This document shows, piece after piece, positions 1-11,330 of a stretch of 64,000 bases of DNA. Where the stretch lies: NCBI RefSeq assembly GCF_000182565.1, contig NW_015971560.1:91889-155888 (forward strand), written 5' to 3'. Position numbers and translations under genes: made by a program. The notes beneath the pieces are model-generated. The model was not told the origin of the DNA. It searched no databases and saw only the letters and a program-made list of their open reading frames with translations. Each line of letters opens with the position of its first letter. Positions within the stretch are counted from its first letter, which is position 1. Source of the stretch: Spizellomyces punctatus DAOM BR117. Its lineage: Eukaryota > Chytridiomycota > Chytridiomycetes > Spizellomycetales > Spizellomycetaceae.

Positions 1-3000
1 TGCAGATGATCGCTTGGAAGTGCTAGAGCTACCTCCGCTACGAAGCTCATCTGAAAGACCAGGTAGCCTTGGGCATGGCCACCTTATGGCCCACCTTGAT
101 TCACCATCAGGCTAATGATCGTCCACTGGTTGTGTAGAGCGGCAAGTTGTGGTTGCAGCCAGCATATCCCCAGCCCGCGATTGCTTGAGCGCAGAAAAAC
201 AATCACTGCGCCAGTCATTGCACCAAACTTTGTATTTGGCAACCGAACAGAAGCACCTTTTCCGCATGCAGGTTACAGCGGAGCCCATGGCTGTCACTTA
301 TCAGTACCTCACAGAAACGAAGACAAGTGCCAGGGCGCTCGCGGTGCTTCATTCGGACGCGCACGTGGAGTACAATGCTCTTTTTGGAGACTTCTGCGAC
401 GGAGAGATCATGACGGTACTGATGAAGCAACCCTGGACCCATTTCTTTCACTGTGCTTCATATATCTGACACATCCGTGTCATCAGGTGGACGCGAACAT
501 GGTGATTACTACCGAAATGCCTATTCGCAATTGGGCTCCTGTTCTGGACTTCAACCTTGCGGATCTGCACCGTGAAGGGCATGACACGATAGTCCTCACT
601 AGCGGAGCCGGAGCCCATGGGAGTGTGCGAGAGATACGGAACGGAATCGGTGTGACGGTTCATGCGTCGGAGCGCGACACCATACATGGGTTGGTACCCA
701 GCGTCCATGAGTCGTCTGTGTGTGAATTAACATATTTGTGGCGGGCGTCAATTAGGGCTAACGGACTCTGGAGCTTGAAACGCCGAGTAGAAGACGATTC
801 TGATGCGTTCCTCGTGTTGTCATTTGTACATGAGACACGAATAATGTCTTTGGAAGGTCGCTGCCTGCTGACCAACGTTGCATCTCTGATGTGTTTGCTG
901 ACCTGTCAATACTAGGGGCGGAACTGGAAGATGTCGGAACCGAAAACCACGGCTTCGACACGACTGTGAGCACGATTAAAGCCGCTTCCCTAAATTATCC
1001 CGGCCTTTATGTTCAAATCCACCCAGAGGCTGTGAAAGTGGCGGAACTAGGGTCCGGAAAAGACATTGGTGGAAAATGGATGGCTCCACCTGGCGACAAT
1101 ATAGCGCTGGGTGCCGTCTCGGATGATCTAGTGGTTGTCTGCCTCGCGCGGACGAATACGATCGTTCTTTTACAGGTTACCATGGATGAGGATCGGTGGG
1201 TGGAGGATTCCGTTTCCAACTGTCAACTCGCGTATATCAGCTCATCTAATAGTGATAGGAAGGAAGTACGGTTCAATGAAATGGGACAACGAAAGCTAGA
1301 CACGACCCCCTCTTGCTTGTACTGCCCTTCATCAGCCGTTCAACGTTTATGCAGGTGCATCTCTCCTTCGCTCGTCTTTTCTAAGCTTTGATATCTAATC
1401 AATCAATATTGTAGAGAGAAATCGACAGGTCCGCTCTTCATGGTAGGAACCTTCGAACCGTCGCTGCTCATTTTATCACTGTGTGAAGCGACACCGTTGG
1501 CACAGTTACACAAACATACATTGGGTAGGTTGCCTTTATTACTTTAACAAAGTTACATGATTAAACTGACCGACTGGTCCAGTCGCCACTATGACCTCGG
1601 AAAGCATCAGTATCCCGCATTCGTTTGCCGTATTGATGTCCAACAGTGGTATCCGTCTGTTAGCAGGTTGGGAATATGGTTGACCGTAAAACACAGTAAC
1701 ACACAATGTTCATGAGAGCGAAAGTCTAACTGTCCAAATGTACCGTCAGGTCTCCGTGACGGAAAAATCGCCGCATTTCGCTGGACATGGCAGGAAGGTA
1801 GTGCAAGTCTCAAGTACTCTTTGTTCGACAATCATGAAAGAAAAGTCTGCTGATTAGAATTATCAGGCCGGCCCCCAATATTGACTTCCCCGGATATGCT
1901 CCGAGTTGGTTTCTTTCCTGTAGAACTTGTGTCGCATCCCCAGGAAGACCATGTAATCGCTTTTACGGACAGAGCGTGGAAAGTATTCTTATCGGGCAAT
2001 GAAATAGGAATGACAGGAATATCATTTCCTCGTGTGAGTGATGTCCCTAGAGCGCTGGCAAAAAAACATGCACTTATTGTCGTACAGGTTCTGCATGCCA
2101 CGCCCTTCGCGTACGCAGGAGTATCAGACGGATACATGGTTATTGCCAAGCAAACTATGCATTTTATTGAGCTGGATGAGGATAAGCGAGCCAATATGCG
2201 ATCACTCAACATTGGAGAGGTTCTGTCCTTTCAGTTGCTCATGGCGACGTGGTGTCTTTCTAAATCTCACTGTTAATAGGCACCGCGGCGGATTTTGTTC
2301 GATGCCGTGACCCGCAAGGTTTTGGTTGCTACAACTGTCCGCCATGGAGGGGAGGTTGGGTCAGAGTTGCGGGTTATGGATCCCATGAGGTACTCTCTAA
2401 GTCACTTACTCGGCATTATGTAACATTAGCTCAAAAAAGTGCTTTAGTGGAAGATGCTACCTCAAAGAGTCTTTGCAAACAGACGAGAAAATTTATGCGT
2501 TGAAGGGTTCGTTGATTGCGGGGATGCCGTTTGTAAGTCACTCATGATAATGTTTTTCGGGATCTGGAATGTAGTTTGGAATGTCAAGGAGGGCAAGCGT
2601 TACATTTGCGTCGGAACATGGGGATACCGGGCCACAACAAGTTCCGAAGCGCAAGGGAGAGTTCTTGTATATAATCTGAAAGCATATGAGAAAAGAGAAA
2701 AGCCAGCTTGTCCACAGGTATGTTGAAAATTCCACGAGCGTTTGTTCTGGTATAGTGTTTGAATGCATGGTCGCACTCCAGGAATCGAGAAAGCCGGTGA
2801 TGTACAAAATGAAACAGTTGGGAGAGATGATTTTGGATGGGCCTGTACAGTCGATTTGTCCATTTCTTGGCAGGTGAGAAACATATGAACGGATATGATA
2901 AATCGGATAGATGCTGATCATCCTGCTTTCTCCTCTATCTTTTTGTAGCTATTTATTGGCTGCTGCTGGGGACACTTTCTATCAGCTGAAGATTGATGCG

Positions 3001-4161
3001 CATACTCGCAAGTAAGGCAATTTACCCTCATTGCGATTCGCCTGCTTGATTAACTTCTAATGCCAATTACGACTGCTCTTAGACTAGTCATCCGAGCTCA
3101 ATTACCCCTCAGATGGCCGATACAATGTATAGACGTCCATGGCACAAGGGTTATAGTGGGTGGACAGAAGGAGTCGGTATCTTTCTATAGCTATAATGTC
3201 CAGACGAAGACATTTGAGTTTCTGAAAAGGTGAGTTGCTGCCGAGATGGGATGGCTTTCGATTGCAGTCTAATATCTTTCCGCAGCGACCGATATGGGCG
3301 ACCAACTGCTGCCTGCCTTGCGATTGATGACACCACGGCGGTTGCGACGGACAAGTGTGGAAATATTGTGGGATTTTCCGCTGGCGACTGTGGGTTCTAC
3401 CGATTCGGTGGAGATCCATAGCATAAGTAACGTAATTGGTGATTTAGACACCGGCTTGGAACGAACGTTAGATACCACTTTTTCGTTTCACTTGGGCGAA
3501 GCCGTGATGCGGTTGCAACTCGGTTCCATCGTGCAACAGGCAATAACAGAAGAAGACCCCAACCGTACAAAGGACGAGAAATCAACGTTGTCGCATTGGT
3601 ACAGCTCGGAAGGATTCCTCCGCGGGGGCTGGGGTCCACCAGCAGACTCGGTCGCAGCCATTGCAACATCGTCTGAGGCAGGACATACAGGTGGAGATCG
3701 CAGGAAGCACATGGATGGATTTGCGGGACCCAGAGTCATCTACGGGTGTTCACTGTTGGGTAGTTTATTCGCCATTTTGAAGATAACCGCGGAGCTGTAC
3801 GAGCGGCTTATAGTTTTACAGGAAGTTATGGCGGTGCATGAAAAAACACGGCCTTTATTGGGTCAGTCAAAGGCTATGCGTGATTTCCTTGTAATATTAT
3901 CCCTCATAGAGCGTTTGTTTTGCAGGAAACGACCACGCTAGGTATCGCTCTGAAAGTCTCCAGATTAAATTTCGTGGTAGTATCGACGGCGAACTCCTCT
4001 CCCAATTTCCATCTCTGGATGCGGAGACGAAGACGGACATTGTTAAACAGTGGAATGACGGGTGGACGGTAGTACGGCCGCTGGCTGCCGAGCTACGTGG
4101 CAATGTCACGGTCGAGGATCTAGCTCGGCTCATCAAAATGCTCGATGAGCAATGTTTTTAG
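1..4161 (+). CDS. DDB1/SF3b3 family (CPSF-A domain) beta-propeller protein, 5' partial
   Basis: Multi-exon gene running in from the left edge; the stop TAG is at 4159-4161. Exons spliced by eye give a CPSF-A/MMS1-type protein. Family-like segments in order are GSVREIRNGIGV (about 619-654), a VEDDSDAFLVLSFV stretch (about 787-828), LFDAVTRKVLVA (about 2297-2332), GRVLVYNL (about 2654) and SDRYGRP followed by AVATDKCGNI (about 3285-3375). The C-terminal block ends with IDGELL and a helix like the VTVEDL end of DDB1. Family members are three-propeller scaffolds: DDB1 in Cul4 ubiquitin ligases and DNA repair, SF3b3 in the U2 snRNP, CPSF160 in mRNA 3'-end formation. Some segments look DDB1-like and others SF3b3-like, so the paralogue is unresolved; it may be the divergent DDB1-related group also seen in plants. 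Exon boundaries are approximate. Confidence 0.8.
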
Positions 4162-4445
4162 TTGTTTTTTTTGATAGTTATTTTTGTAGTGACATCCTGG
4201 AACTGATTGAAATTACGGTGTGTGCATTTGCACCAGCCTATTGCCATTCTCAAATTGTCTCATTATTCTGTATACAAGAGGTACAACGCTTCAACTATGT
4301 TACAATAAAGGCCAGTCCGCAAATCCTTGGGAAAGCAAATGATATCCTGACTTGGCCCCCCAAACTCTGATGTAAAAAAACATTCCAGCCAGGGATTCTA
4401 TACACGATACACTAGCGCGAAAAGCACGCCCACCAATACCCACAA

Positions 4446-5858
4446 TCACATCAAAGAGAACAATTCCACTAGCAGGTCCCTCCTTTCCGTCGAACGAACC
4501 CACTCCTTGAAAGAATCCCTCCCCTTCAACTTGCCAATATTTTCCCGCACATAACCGAGACATGCCAATTTCAGCTCCCCGCTCGCGCTGGAGTAGACAT
4601 CAGCTAGCTCCAGCACTTCTAATGCAACATCGAGATTCATATCCTTCTCCAAGATAATCGCACCAACATAGTTGTGTAACCCAGGAAGCTGGTATCTGTC
4701 GGCGAGACGTATCAGTTCTGAACGCGCGGTTAGGTCAGTTGGTGGTGACACAAGACGACCGGTATAGAGAAATTCAAGCATCGCCCGGACCGCAAATGCT
4801 GAGAAATCGCGGATCTCAACCACAGAAGGCTGAGAGAAATCTGAACCCCCAGCCTCACGGAGACCAGAAGAGAACATGGCGGCAAAGTAATCTGATCGGG
4901 AGGCCAGGATCGCACGATGGGCTGGTATCACCGTTTGTGGATGACTGGCGCTAGGGAGGGTTGGAAGGGAAGCAGTTGAAGATGTGGTTGAAGAGGGCCG
5001 GTGCATGGTGAGCTTAAGTTTGACGGCCTGCTCCTCAAGTTCTGTACGCGAGTCATCGGTAGGACTCGGAACAATTTCCTCTGGGTAAGGAGTCTCGGGT
5101 GATTCGGTGGCTGACTCGTCATCCTCATCCATGTTTGCAGAGCTTTCCTCTTCTGTTTTTACGGCTGGTTTCATGTTTTCATATGTGTCTTCCACCTCTT
5201 CCTTTCCTTCGTCCACCTCATTATAATCTCCATCGTCTTCGCGCTCCTGTTGTTGAAGGACAACAAACTTCACATCTGCCAGTCGCCAGTTGAAGAGAAG
5301 GCCACCTGAACTTGGAACAATCTTGGCCTGTGCGTCCAATAATCCGACCAGCTCCGCACGCTGTTGCCATACGACTTCGGCATGAACCACCAGCGTTCCG
5401 TCCGCAGTTGCTGCCTCTGCCAATCTGTTAAGAGGGAACAAAGCCGCCCACCCCCAACTTCTCGGATGACTGAATCCTTTGCCAAATCCTTCCTGGCCAC
5501 TGGGTTCTCGTTCTTTGACAACTACAGGTGTTCGGCTGTCTCTTCTCATGACCGATAGCCGAAAGGAACTTATGGGGCGTGACCAACTATCGCCATGAGT
5601 TTTCTCGTGCTCTGTTTTAACAACATCTTTTTTTGGTAATGCATTAGCCTCAGTACCACAACAAACTGCAAAAGCACTGAGAAAAATACCAAGAAATAGC
5701 CCCATATGTGTATCCCTTGTTTGCCCATGTCCTTCCGGATATAGAGAGAGTTCCCATGTACATGACGATGGACCAAACACTGGAGATGTTATTTTGTTCG
5801 TTTGGCGACGAAAGTTTGGGATGGCCCACGTCAGCGTTGCTTGTATTTCTTGAAGCAT
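4446..5858 (-). CDS. MATH-BTB/POZ domain protein, SPOP-like Cullin-3 adapter
   Basis: Single-exon gene of 470 codons. The open frame extends further upstream, but the first ATG is at 5858, just before the MATH domain (TWAIPNF, then KITSPVF, SLYPEGH, GLFL). The MATH domain resumes at SSFRLSV and continues through SWGWAALFPLNRL and DGTLVVHAEVVW. About 30 extra residues lie between two MATH strands. A long acidic, low-complexity linker follows. The BTB domain starts at VIPAHRAILASRSDYFAAMFSSG and includes LEFLYTGRL, with a BACK-like helical tail. In SPOP-type proteins MATH binds substrate and BTB binds Cul3, giving a ubiquitin ligase; that role is inferred from domain order. It is convergent with the DDB1-like gene and divergent from proA. 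Confidence 0.87.
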   Translation of the reverse strand: MLQEIQATLTWAIPNFRRQTNKITSPVFGPSSCTWELSLYPEGHGQTRDTHMGLFLGIFLSAFAVCCGTEANALPKKDVVKTEHEKTHGDSWSRPISSFRLSVMRRDSRTPVVVKEREPSGQEGFGKGFSHPRSWGWAALFPLNRLAEAATADGTLVVHAEVVWQQRAELVGLLDAQAKIVPSSGGLLFNWRLADVKFVVLQQQEREDDGDYNEVDEGKEEVEDTYENMKPAVKTEEESSANMDEDDESATESPETPYPEEIVPSPTDDSRTELEEQAVKLKLTMHRPSSTTSSTASLPTLPSASHPQTVIPAHRAILASRSDYFAAMFSSGLREAGGSDFSQPSVVEIRDFSAFAVRAMLEFLYTGRLVSPPTDLTARSELIRLADRYQLPGLHNYVGAIILEKDMNLDVALEVLELADVYSSASGELKLACLGYVRENIGKLKGRDSFKEWVRSTERRDLLVELFSLM

Positions 5859-6169
5859 TCCGTCAACCCGGAAGCCAAGCACCAAGAGTAAAGGACCAAA
5901 GACGGGCTAGCAAATGTTATTGTAGCCTCCACACCAGCTTGCAATCGCCTCTTTCCCTACTCGTCGCTGTCCTTGGTGAATGCTTATCGTCCGTCGCAAG
6001 CCCAAATCTCGTTGGGTTCTTTTCCGTTCAAAAAGCTCAAAACAAAACTCCACAAGAATTGCTCATCACACAGGCGGTGTAGCTGGTGGCGGTGCAGTGG
6101 CACAGTCACAGATGTATAGATCTACTTGATCGCTTCAAGTTTCCATCGCTGAGGAAATCAGTTTAGGCG
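5859..6169. other. Divergent intergenic region between MATH-BTB and proA
   Basis: About 310 bp separating two start codons on opposite strands. It should hold both promoters. No clear TATA box or known operator was recognised, and no additional coding region is supported. Confidence 0.5.
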
Positions 6170-7823
6170 ATGGCATCCACCAACGGAATTAGTGACGATA
6201 CAACGACCCTTGCCCAGCAGGCTCGACTGGCATCCCTGGCGTTACAGTCAGCGTCCAAGAAACATAAAAGTGCTGCTTTAAAGCGCATACATGATCTTTT
6301 GGCGGAGCGAAAGGATGCTGTTCTGGAGGCGAACAAGCGGGATCTCGAGGTAGGCTAGCTGGTAACTTTATAATAGCAAGACATGTCACAAGCTTACATT
6401 TGAGCTTTGAAGAACGCAAAAAAGGAGGTAGACGCGGGACGGCTGTCCTCCTCTTTGTATAAGCGCCTAGATCTCTCTGGCGGAAACGGCGACAAATATG
6501 CAGGATTGCTCCAAGGAGTTTTGGACGTGGAGCAATTACCTGATCCCACAGGTACCGTATGACTGCTCTGGTACTTTGGCATATTGCTGTGAAATATGCT
6601 AACGTCGGCCCTTCTTTCAATGTTAGGGCAAGTCACACTTGCCACTCGTCTGGACAACGACCTCGAACTCTATCGGGTGAGCTGCCCGGTGGGGGTTCTG
6701 CTCATAATATTTGAGGCTAGACCAGAGGTTGTGGTCCAAATCTCTTGCTTGGCGATAAAGTCGGGTAATGCCGTGATCCTGAAGGGGGGAAAGGAAGCCG
6801 CGCACTCGAATCAGGAGCTCTTCAAAATTTTGCAGGATGCGTTAGCAAGTCTCCCAGAGGAATTGTCTATACCTCCAACGGCGGTGCAACTTGTGTCAAC
6901 TAGAGATGAAATTGCCACATTATTGAAGCTCGATCCTTACATTGACCTGGTGATCCCAAGAGGATCGAAGCAGTTGGTTCAGTACGTGCAAGAATCAACA
7001 AGGTAGAGCTGTAACAGTTGGCCAAACTGTCCCATACTTGACTAAATCCCCGTTCCATAGGATTCCTGTCCTCGGTCATGCCGACGGCTTGTGCTCTGTT
7101 TACGTGGACGAAGATGCAGATGAGGAGAAAGCCGTATCTGTGGTTGTCGACTCCAAAGTCAATTATCCTGCAGCCTGTAACGCTACCGAGACACTTTTAA
7201 TCCATTTCCATGCCCTCCCCCGTGTTTTCCCCGCCATTGCTCGCGGCCTCATCTCAAAGGGTGTGCAGCTCCGCCTGGATGAGCGATCACAGGCCACATT
7301 GACTGCGGCTGGCGTAGAGTCTGGACAATTGACCACTGCACGGGAAGAAGATTTTCAAACCGAGTTTCTTGACTTGATAATTGTGGTGAAAACTGTGGAC
7401 TCTCTTCAGGAGGCTATTGCACATATCAACAAATTCGGGTCCCATCACACCGATGCTATCGTGACAGAAAATGAGGCAAACGCGGAGGAATTCATGAGCA
7501 AGGTTGATGCTGCCGGGGTGTATTGGAACGCATCTACAAGATTCGCTGACGGGTTCCGATATGGATTTGGTGCCGAGATTGGTGTAAGTATAGTATACCA
7601 AAACGTGTCTTGCCTTGCAATATGGGCTCACCATGGTTGGTTCTCCCAGGTGAGCACAAACAAGACCCACGCACGAGGACCAGTTGGACTGGAGGGACTT
7701 GTAATTTACAAATATCGATTGTACGGCAAGGGGCATACCGCGGGATCTTATGGCGAGGGAAAGAAACAGTATCTCCACGAGCCGATCCCGCTGGAGACCG
7801 TCAAAGATCGTTTCATTAAATAG
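6170..7823 (+). CDS. PRO2: Gamma-glutamyl phosphate reductase (glutamate-5-semialdehyde dehydrogenase)
   Basis: Five exons: 6170-6349, 6413-6551, 6627-7002, 7061-7583 and 7650-7823. They sum to 1,392 nt (463 aa), all with GT-AG ends. The enzyme makes glutamate-5-semialdehyde from gamma-glutamyl phosphate with NADPH, the second step of proline synthesis, in the cytosol. The aldehyde-dehydrogenase-like fold is clear: PVGVLLIIFEARPEVV, then IKSGNAVILKGGKEA, the catalytic-cysteine segment NYPAACNATETLL, and the C-terminal THARGPVGLEGL. Length and domain coverage are normal for the free-standing fungal enzyme; there is no fused glutamate kinase, unlike animal P5CS. The ATG at 6170 is the natural start, and the start MATH-BTB gene lies on the other strand. 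Confidence 0.95.
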
Positions 7824-8943
7824 AAACCCATGAATCTAGTTCTACATGATCAATATCTGTACCGAGCATATGTCACCCATCCAATTTTCAGTGAAGCATT
7901 TGTCTAAAACAATTAGTTAGTTAAATCGTTCTGATATATAACAATCAATTTGCAGATTGTACACATATTTGATTATTTTTTTTTGAGCCAAGTGGCTAGA
8001 TCATTTCAAGTACATAGTAAGGACTTTTTCATTTCGCTTAAACATTGAAGAGAACTAAAAAGTAAACCAAGAAAATGCGACTACTGGGCTATGAACATCA
8101 TGTTTAACTATCATAGCAAATGTTGAAGGTTTAAAAGTACAATCATTGGTACTGGGAAGCTATTGTTAGTCTTAGCTTTAGTGGTAGTGGTACCATTACC
8201 ATTATAGTGTCGGCCTTTGACTTTGTGACTCGCACCATGGATATTGGATGGCAGGTCCCAAATGGGGTTTTCAGACAGTTTGTAAAAGAAAAAGGGAAGA
8301 CATATCGTATTTGTTGATCTTCACACCTCTCAGGTTGTCCTGCAAAGGGAAGTAAGTGATCGTAAGTGCGAGTGTCATCAAACGCAATGCCCCACGTCGT
8401 CCAATTCTTGTTTAGGATGGGGTCCTATACCCCGTAGCTTTGAAAGCCATCTTCATTACCTACAAAGAGGCCTTTTTGACCTTGGGGCCAAGTTTACTTT
8501 TGTCTCTGGTTTCCTTCGGTATATGGATGTGGGTAACGCAGCCCGAAACGTGCGACATCTGGTTCTTACCGTACCAGACTTCGAATGGGATTTTGCCGTT
8601 GAGGGCGGAGTGAGATGTACCGGCTTTCTGGGGTTTCTCCTCGGATTCGTTAGCACACTCTGTTTCGGAATCGGGTGTAGGTCATCTTCAACCTGATTTC
8701 TGTAGGTCAGCTTCTTCTCGAGCGCGTGCTGTGGGTTCTTTGATTGATTGGGGGCTGGGCAAGGTGATTTCAGAGTCTTCTTCTTGCTCTTGCTCTTGCC
8801 GTCGACCTAGGACTGTCTATTCTAGCAGGTTAGAACGAGGACTGTAAGTATTACTCCATCTGTTTTTAATGCACTATATGGGTTGATGAGGTAATCCGAT
8901 CTTTGCTGTGGCACGTTGAGGATGCGTGACTAAGCCGATTGCT
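7824..8943. other. Intergenic stretch holding the copia relic
   Basis: About 1.1 kb between proA and the BAG1 promoter. The first 300 bp are AT-rich 3' flank. The middle carries the decayed copia fragment. No intact gene, LTR pair or target-site duplication could be picked out by eye. Confidence 0.5.
8160..8770 (-). pseudogene. Relic of a Ty1/copia retrotransposon (integrase C-terminal / pre-RT region)
   Basis: Reading the minus strand from about 8660 gives SALNGKIPFEVWYGKN, then VTHIHIPKETR, then KLGPKVKKA. A frame change at about 8465 is followed by FVGNEDGFQSYGV, an in-frame TAG where copia elements normally have the W of LWDP, and DPILNKNWTT and GIAFDD. This matches the conserved copia segment after the integrase core: PFELWYGKKP, HIPKEKR, KCIFVGY, LWDP and VIFDE. 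At least one frameshift and one nonsense codon, and no intact gag, RT or LTR nearby, show it is dead. Upstream residues (about 8640-8770) and downstream ones (8160-8340) are too decayed to place. It still contains CpGs, unlike the right end of the window. Confidence 0.75.
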
Positions 8944-8957
8944 GTTGCCATAGCAAC
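8944..8957 (+). promoter_or_regulatory. RFX-type X-box upstream of the BAG1-like gene
   Basis: The 14-mer GTTGCCATAGCAAC fits the RFX consensus GTNRCC-N(0-3)-RGYAAC perfectly, with a 2-bp AT spacer. It ends 61 bp before the BAG1-like ATG at 9019. RFX factors control ciliary genes in animals and DNA-damage/ribonucleotide reductase genes in fungi (Crt1). Function here is inferred from the match and position only. Confidence 0.55.
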
Positions 8958-9018
8958 TGGCTAACCAACCTGGTCTGAACTGGGGCTTCAAATTGGTCAT
9001 TTCAACTTGGTCATAATA

Positions 9019-10092
9019 ATGTCGGTTACTGTGAACTGGAAAGGAAAGCGCTTCGATGTGCCCTTCCGGGAAGAGGCTGCAGACGCAGCGCGTGAAGGCT
9101 ACGATTGGACACGACGAGTGACATTGGGAGATTTATTGGAAAAGTGTTCTCGAGCATCCCGAGTTCCCAGGGAAAACATCAAGCTGTTGCATAGTGGAGG
9201 TGGGGTTTGTGTGTTTCTGTTGTCTCAAAAAAGCCATGGAAGAATATGTGGGAAGGAGCACGTCAAGGTCGTCTGTTGTTGAAATCGCTGTTGTTTCGCT
9301 TTCGCGACCAGGAGGTCCCTTTGCAGAGGAACTCGAAGAAGCATCCGGGTCTTGGTGGCAGTCATTTGCGAAAACTTGGGAAGACTGGGTGCGCGGGCCA
9401 AGCGACGAGGAATGGATGGGCTGTTTTGGTAGGGGAGGGAAGAACCTTCAAAGAATTGGCGTTTGGTGCTGACCTGAGTTCCTCCTCTTTCTGCAACATA
9501 GCTATAATGAAGGATCCCGCCGCATCTCTATCCGATTATGGGATCCGCCAAGGCTCAAAGATTATGATGATCGGTGATAAAACAGTATGCTTCTTTTTCT
9601 CTTGGACGTGGACCAAAATTTCCATCCTGACAGTTGCGTATATCGCGGCAGCTCCCTCCAGAACCTTCACATCCCTCTCGCACGCGTAATCAGCAGCCTA
9701 GACAGCAACCTACTCGTGACACATCGGCTCCAGTGGATACGAAAGCATCAGAAGAGGCGTCCCTGATCGATCGACTGGAATCACATCTTGCAGATACCCG
9801 TAATACTGTTCTCCCGATCGTTGAGGATTACACAGACAAAGCCAGTAGGTACATAGATGAAGCCATTCCGCCAAGCGACCCACCCAAATCCCTCCGAGAC
9901 TTGTATGCCAAAGCATCTGAATTGCTATTGCAAAGTCTTTTGAAGCTCGATGGTGTTACATGTCCCCCAGACTTTGAGAATGCGCGCGCAAAGAGGAAAG
10001 AGGCAGTCCGGTTTGTACAGAGCCATTTAGATAGGATTGATGGACTCAAAGAACGAGTAAATCTGGCTGCCAAACCAAATGGATCGCTTTGA
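9019..10092 (+). CDS. BAG1-like Hsp70 co-chaperone (ubiquitin-like plus BAG domain)
   Basis: Three exons, 9019-9199, 9502-9584 and 9634-10092, sum to 723 nt (240 aa). The first is followed by a roughly 300-nt intron, the longest I resolved here. The ATG at 9019 is used because the open frame upstream begins only with TTG. Residues 1-90 form a ubiquitin-like domain (SVTVNWKGKRFDV, LLHSG, SLSDYGIRQGSKIMMIG). A short Gln/Pro-rich linker follows, then a C-terminal three-helix BAG domain from ASLIDRLESHL to VRFVQSHLDRIDGLKERV. BAG domains bind the Hsp70 ATPase domain and promote nucleotide exchange; the UBL can dock at the proteasome. It is convergent with the DUF2306 gene. Confidence 0.85.
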
Positions 10093-10383
10093 GGTATATA
10101 GATGTGGGCCTTTGGTGCGAGGCGCCTCACTGGCACCGCTTGTAGCATTGTGTATATTAACTTGCACCAGAGATGGATAGTAATCGCAACCAAATTCATT
10201 TATATAAGAAATAGGACAATTGTGCAACTCCCAGGATACACCAAGGTTTGAACATTTACACAGATGACATGAAGAAACGAAATACAGTACATTTGTCGTG
10301 TGCCGCTGTCATACGTTGATCTGATGTCGTACTCTTGCATATTCATAGCATATCAAATCGGCCCACGATGTTCTCTCAAAGAA

Positions 10384-11330
10384 TTACTCTTCCTTCTCGA
10401 TCACAGATTTATCGATCCTTTTGACTTGAACTCTCTTGCGCTCATCTTGGGTCGGAACGATCCGTCCAGTCCAAGCAACCCACCCGGCTCGTCGCAGCAT
10501 CCATTCTCCTGCGGAAAAGTTAAAGGCACCATTGGTTAAAAACGTTTCCTTGAATTGCGACATTATACACTACCCTGAAGAATACTCAGCACGATGCCGA
10601 TCCACATACTCATACCGAATATGGCCATTTTAAACTCGACGCTCTCTCTTGGATCTCTAATAACATCAAGCACCAAACCTGTGCCAATGTAAATTATACG
10701 CATCAACCCCACGCCGTATATCGCCATGACATGCCGAATCGCCCAGATGGCGTGTGGCCTCTCGCTCCCAAGTGATGGGATGGCAAGCGCTTTGGTGTAG
10801 GCGAACCATCCTGTGAGCATGACCCAGAGAGCATTGAACGCGAGCGCAGCATCAGAATTTTGCAACCAGCCTTTGATCGAATAGTCCCAGTGCTTGGGAG
10901 CGTATGTGACAGGTGCTTTGTCAAGACAGTTCATATAGAACGACGTAGCACATATAATCAGGGCGCATATTAGCTGCAGCCGGCCCCGAATGCGATGAGA
11001 GCGGGAACGGATTCTAGCCGTTGGCAGCGGTTGAGTGAGCTGCATCATTGCAATGACCGACCAGGCCACGCCCGGGAGGATGTGAAGGATATACATTAGG
11101 AACCATTGAGTAAAGTAGCGTTCCTGCGATACCAGACCAGTGTGGTCCACTTGATGCACCAAGCGCGGAAGTGTCCATTGAACCACTTGCAGATATTGGC
11201 TTGCCCACTGTTTGTCGATCACCGTGATGACGGGGTAAGTTATTTCAAGAATGGCAAGGCCTACATACAGGCAGGTATACAGGGCGATTGGAGGGGCGGG
11301 AGTCAAATTGAGAGCACCCATCACCAACAT
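10384..11330 (-). CDS. DUF2306 multi-spanning membrane protein
   Basis: Two exons (11330-10574 and 10508-10384, joined by a 65-nt intron ending TTTTCCGCAG) give 293 aa. The first ATG in frame is at 11330; the open frame starts slightly earlier with TTG. About seven hydrophobic segments are visible, starting with IALYTCLYVGLAILEI. The DUF2306 signature is present: a histidine-containing helix (YILHILPGVAWSVIAMMQL) followed by RIRSRSHRIRGRLQLICAL, and later ERPHAIWAIRHVMAI. The family is widespread in bacteria and fungi and has no agreed function. The soluble C-terminal tail is basic (DERKRVQVKRIDK). Confidence 0.75.

Noticed and set aside
115-915. Long plus-strand open frame read as one protein
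   Set aside because: Only part of it (from about 500) matches the DDB1-like gene; the rest is out of frame with neighbouring exons, so it is a read-through across introns.
8456-8656. 66-codon minus-strand open frame
   Set aside because: It is the wrong frame of the copia relic; the recognisable motifs are in the adjacent frame.
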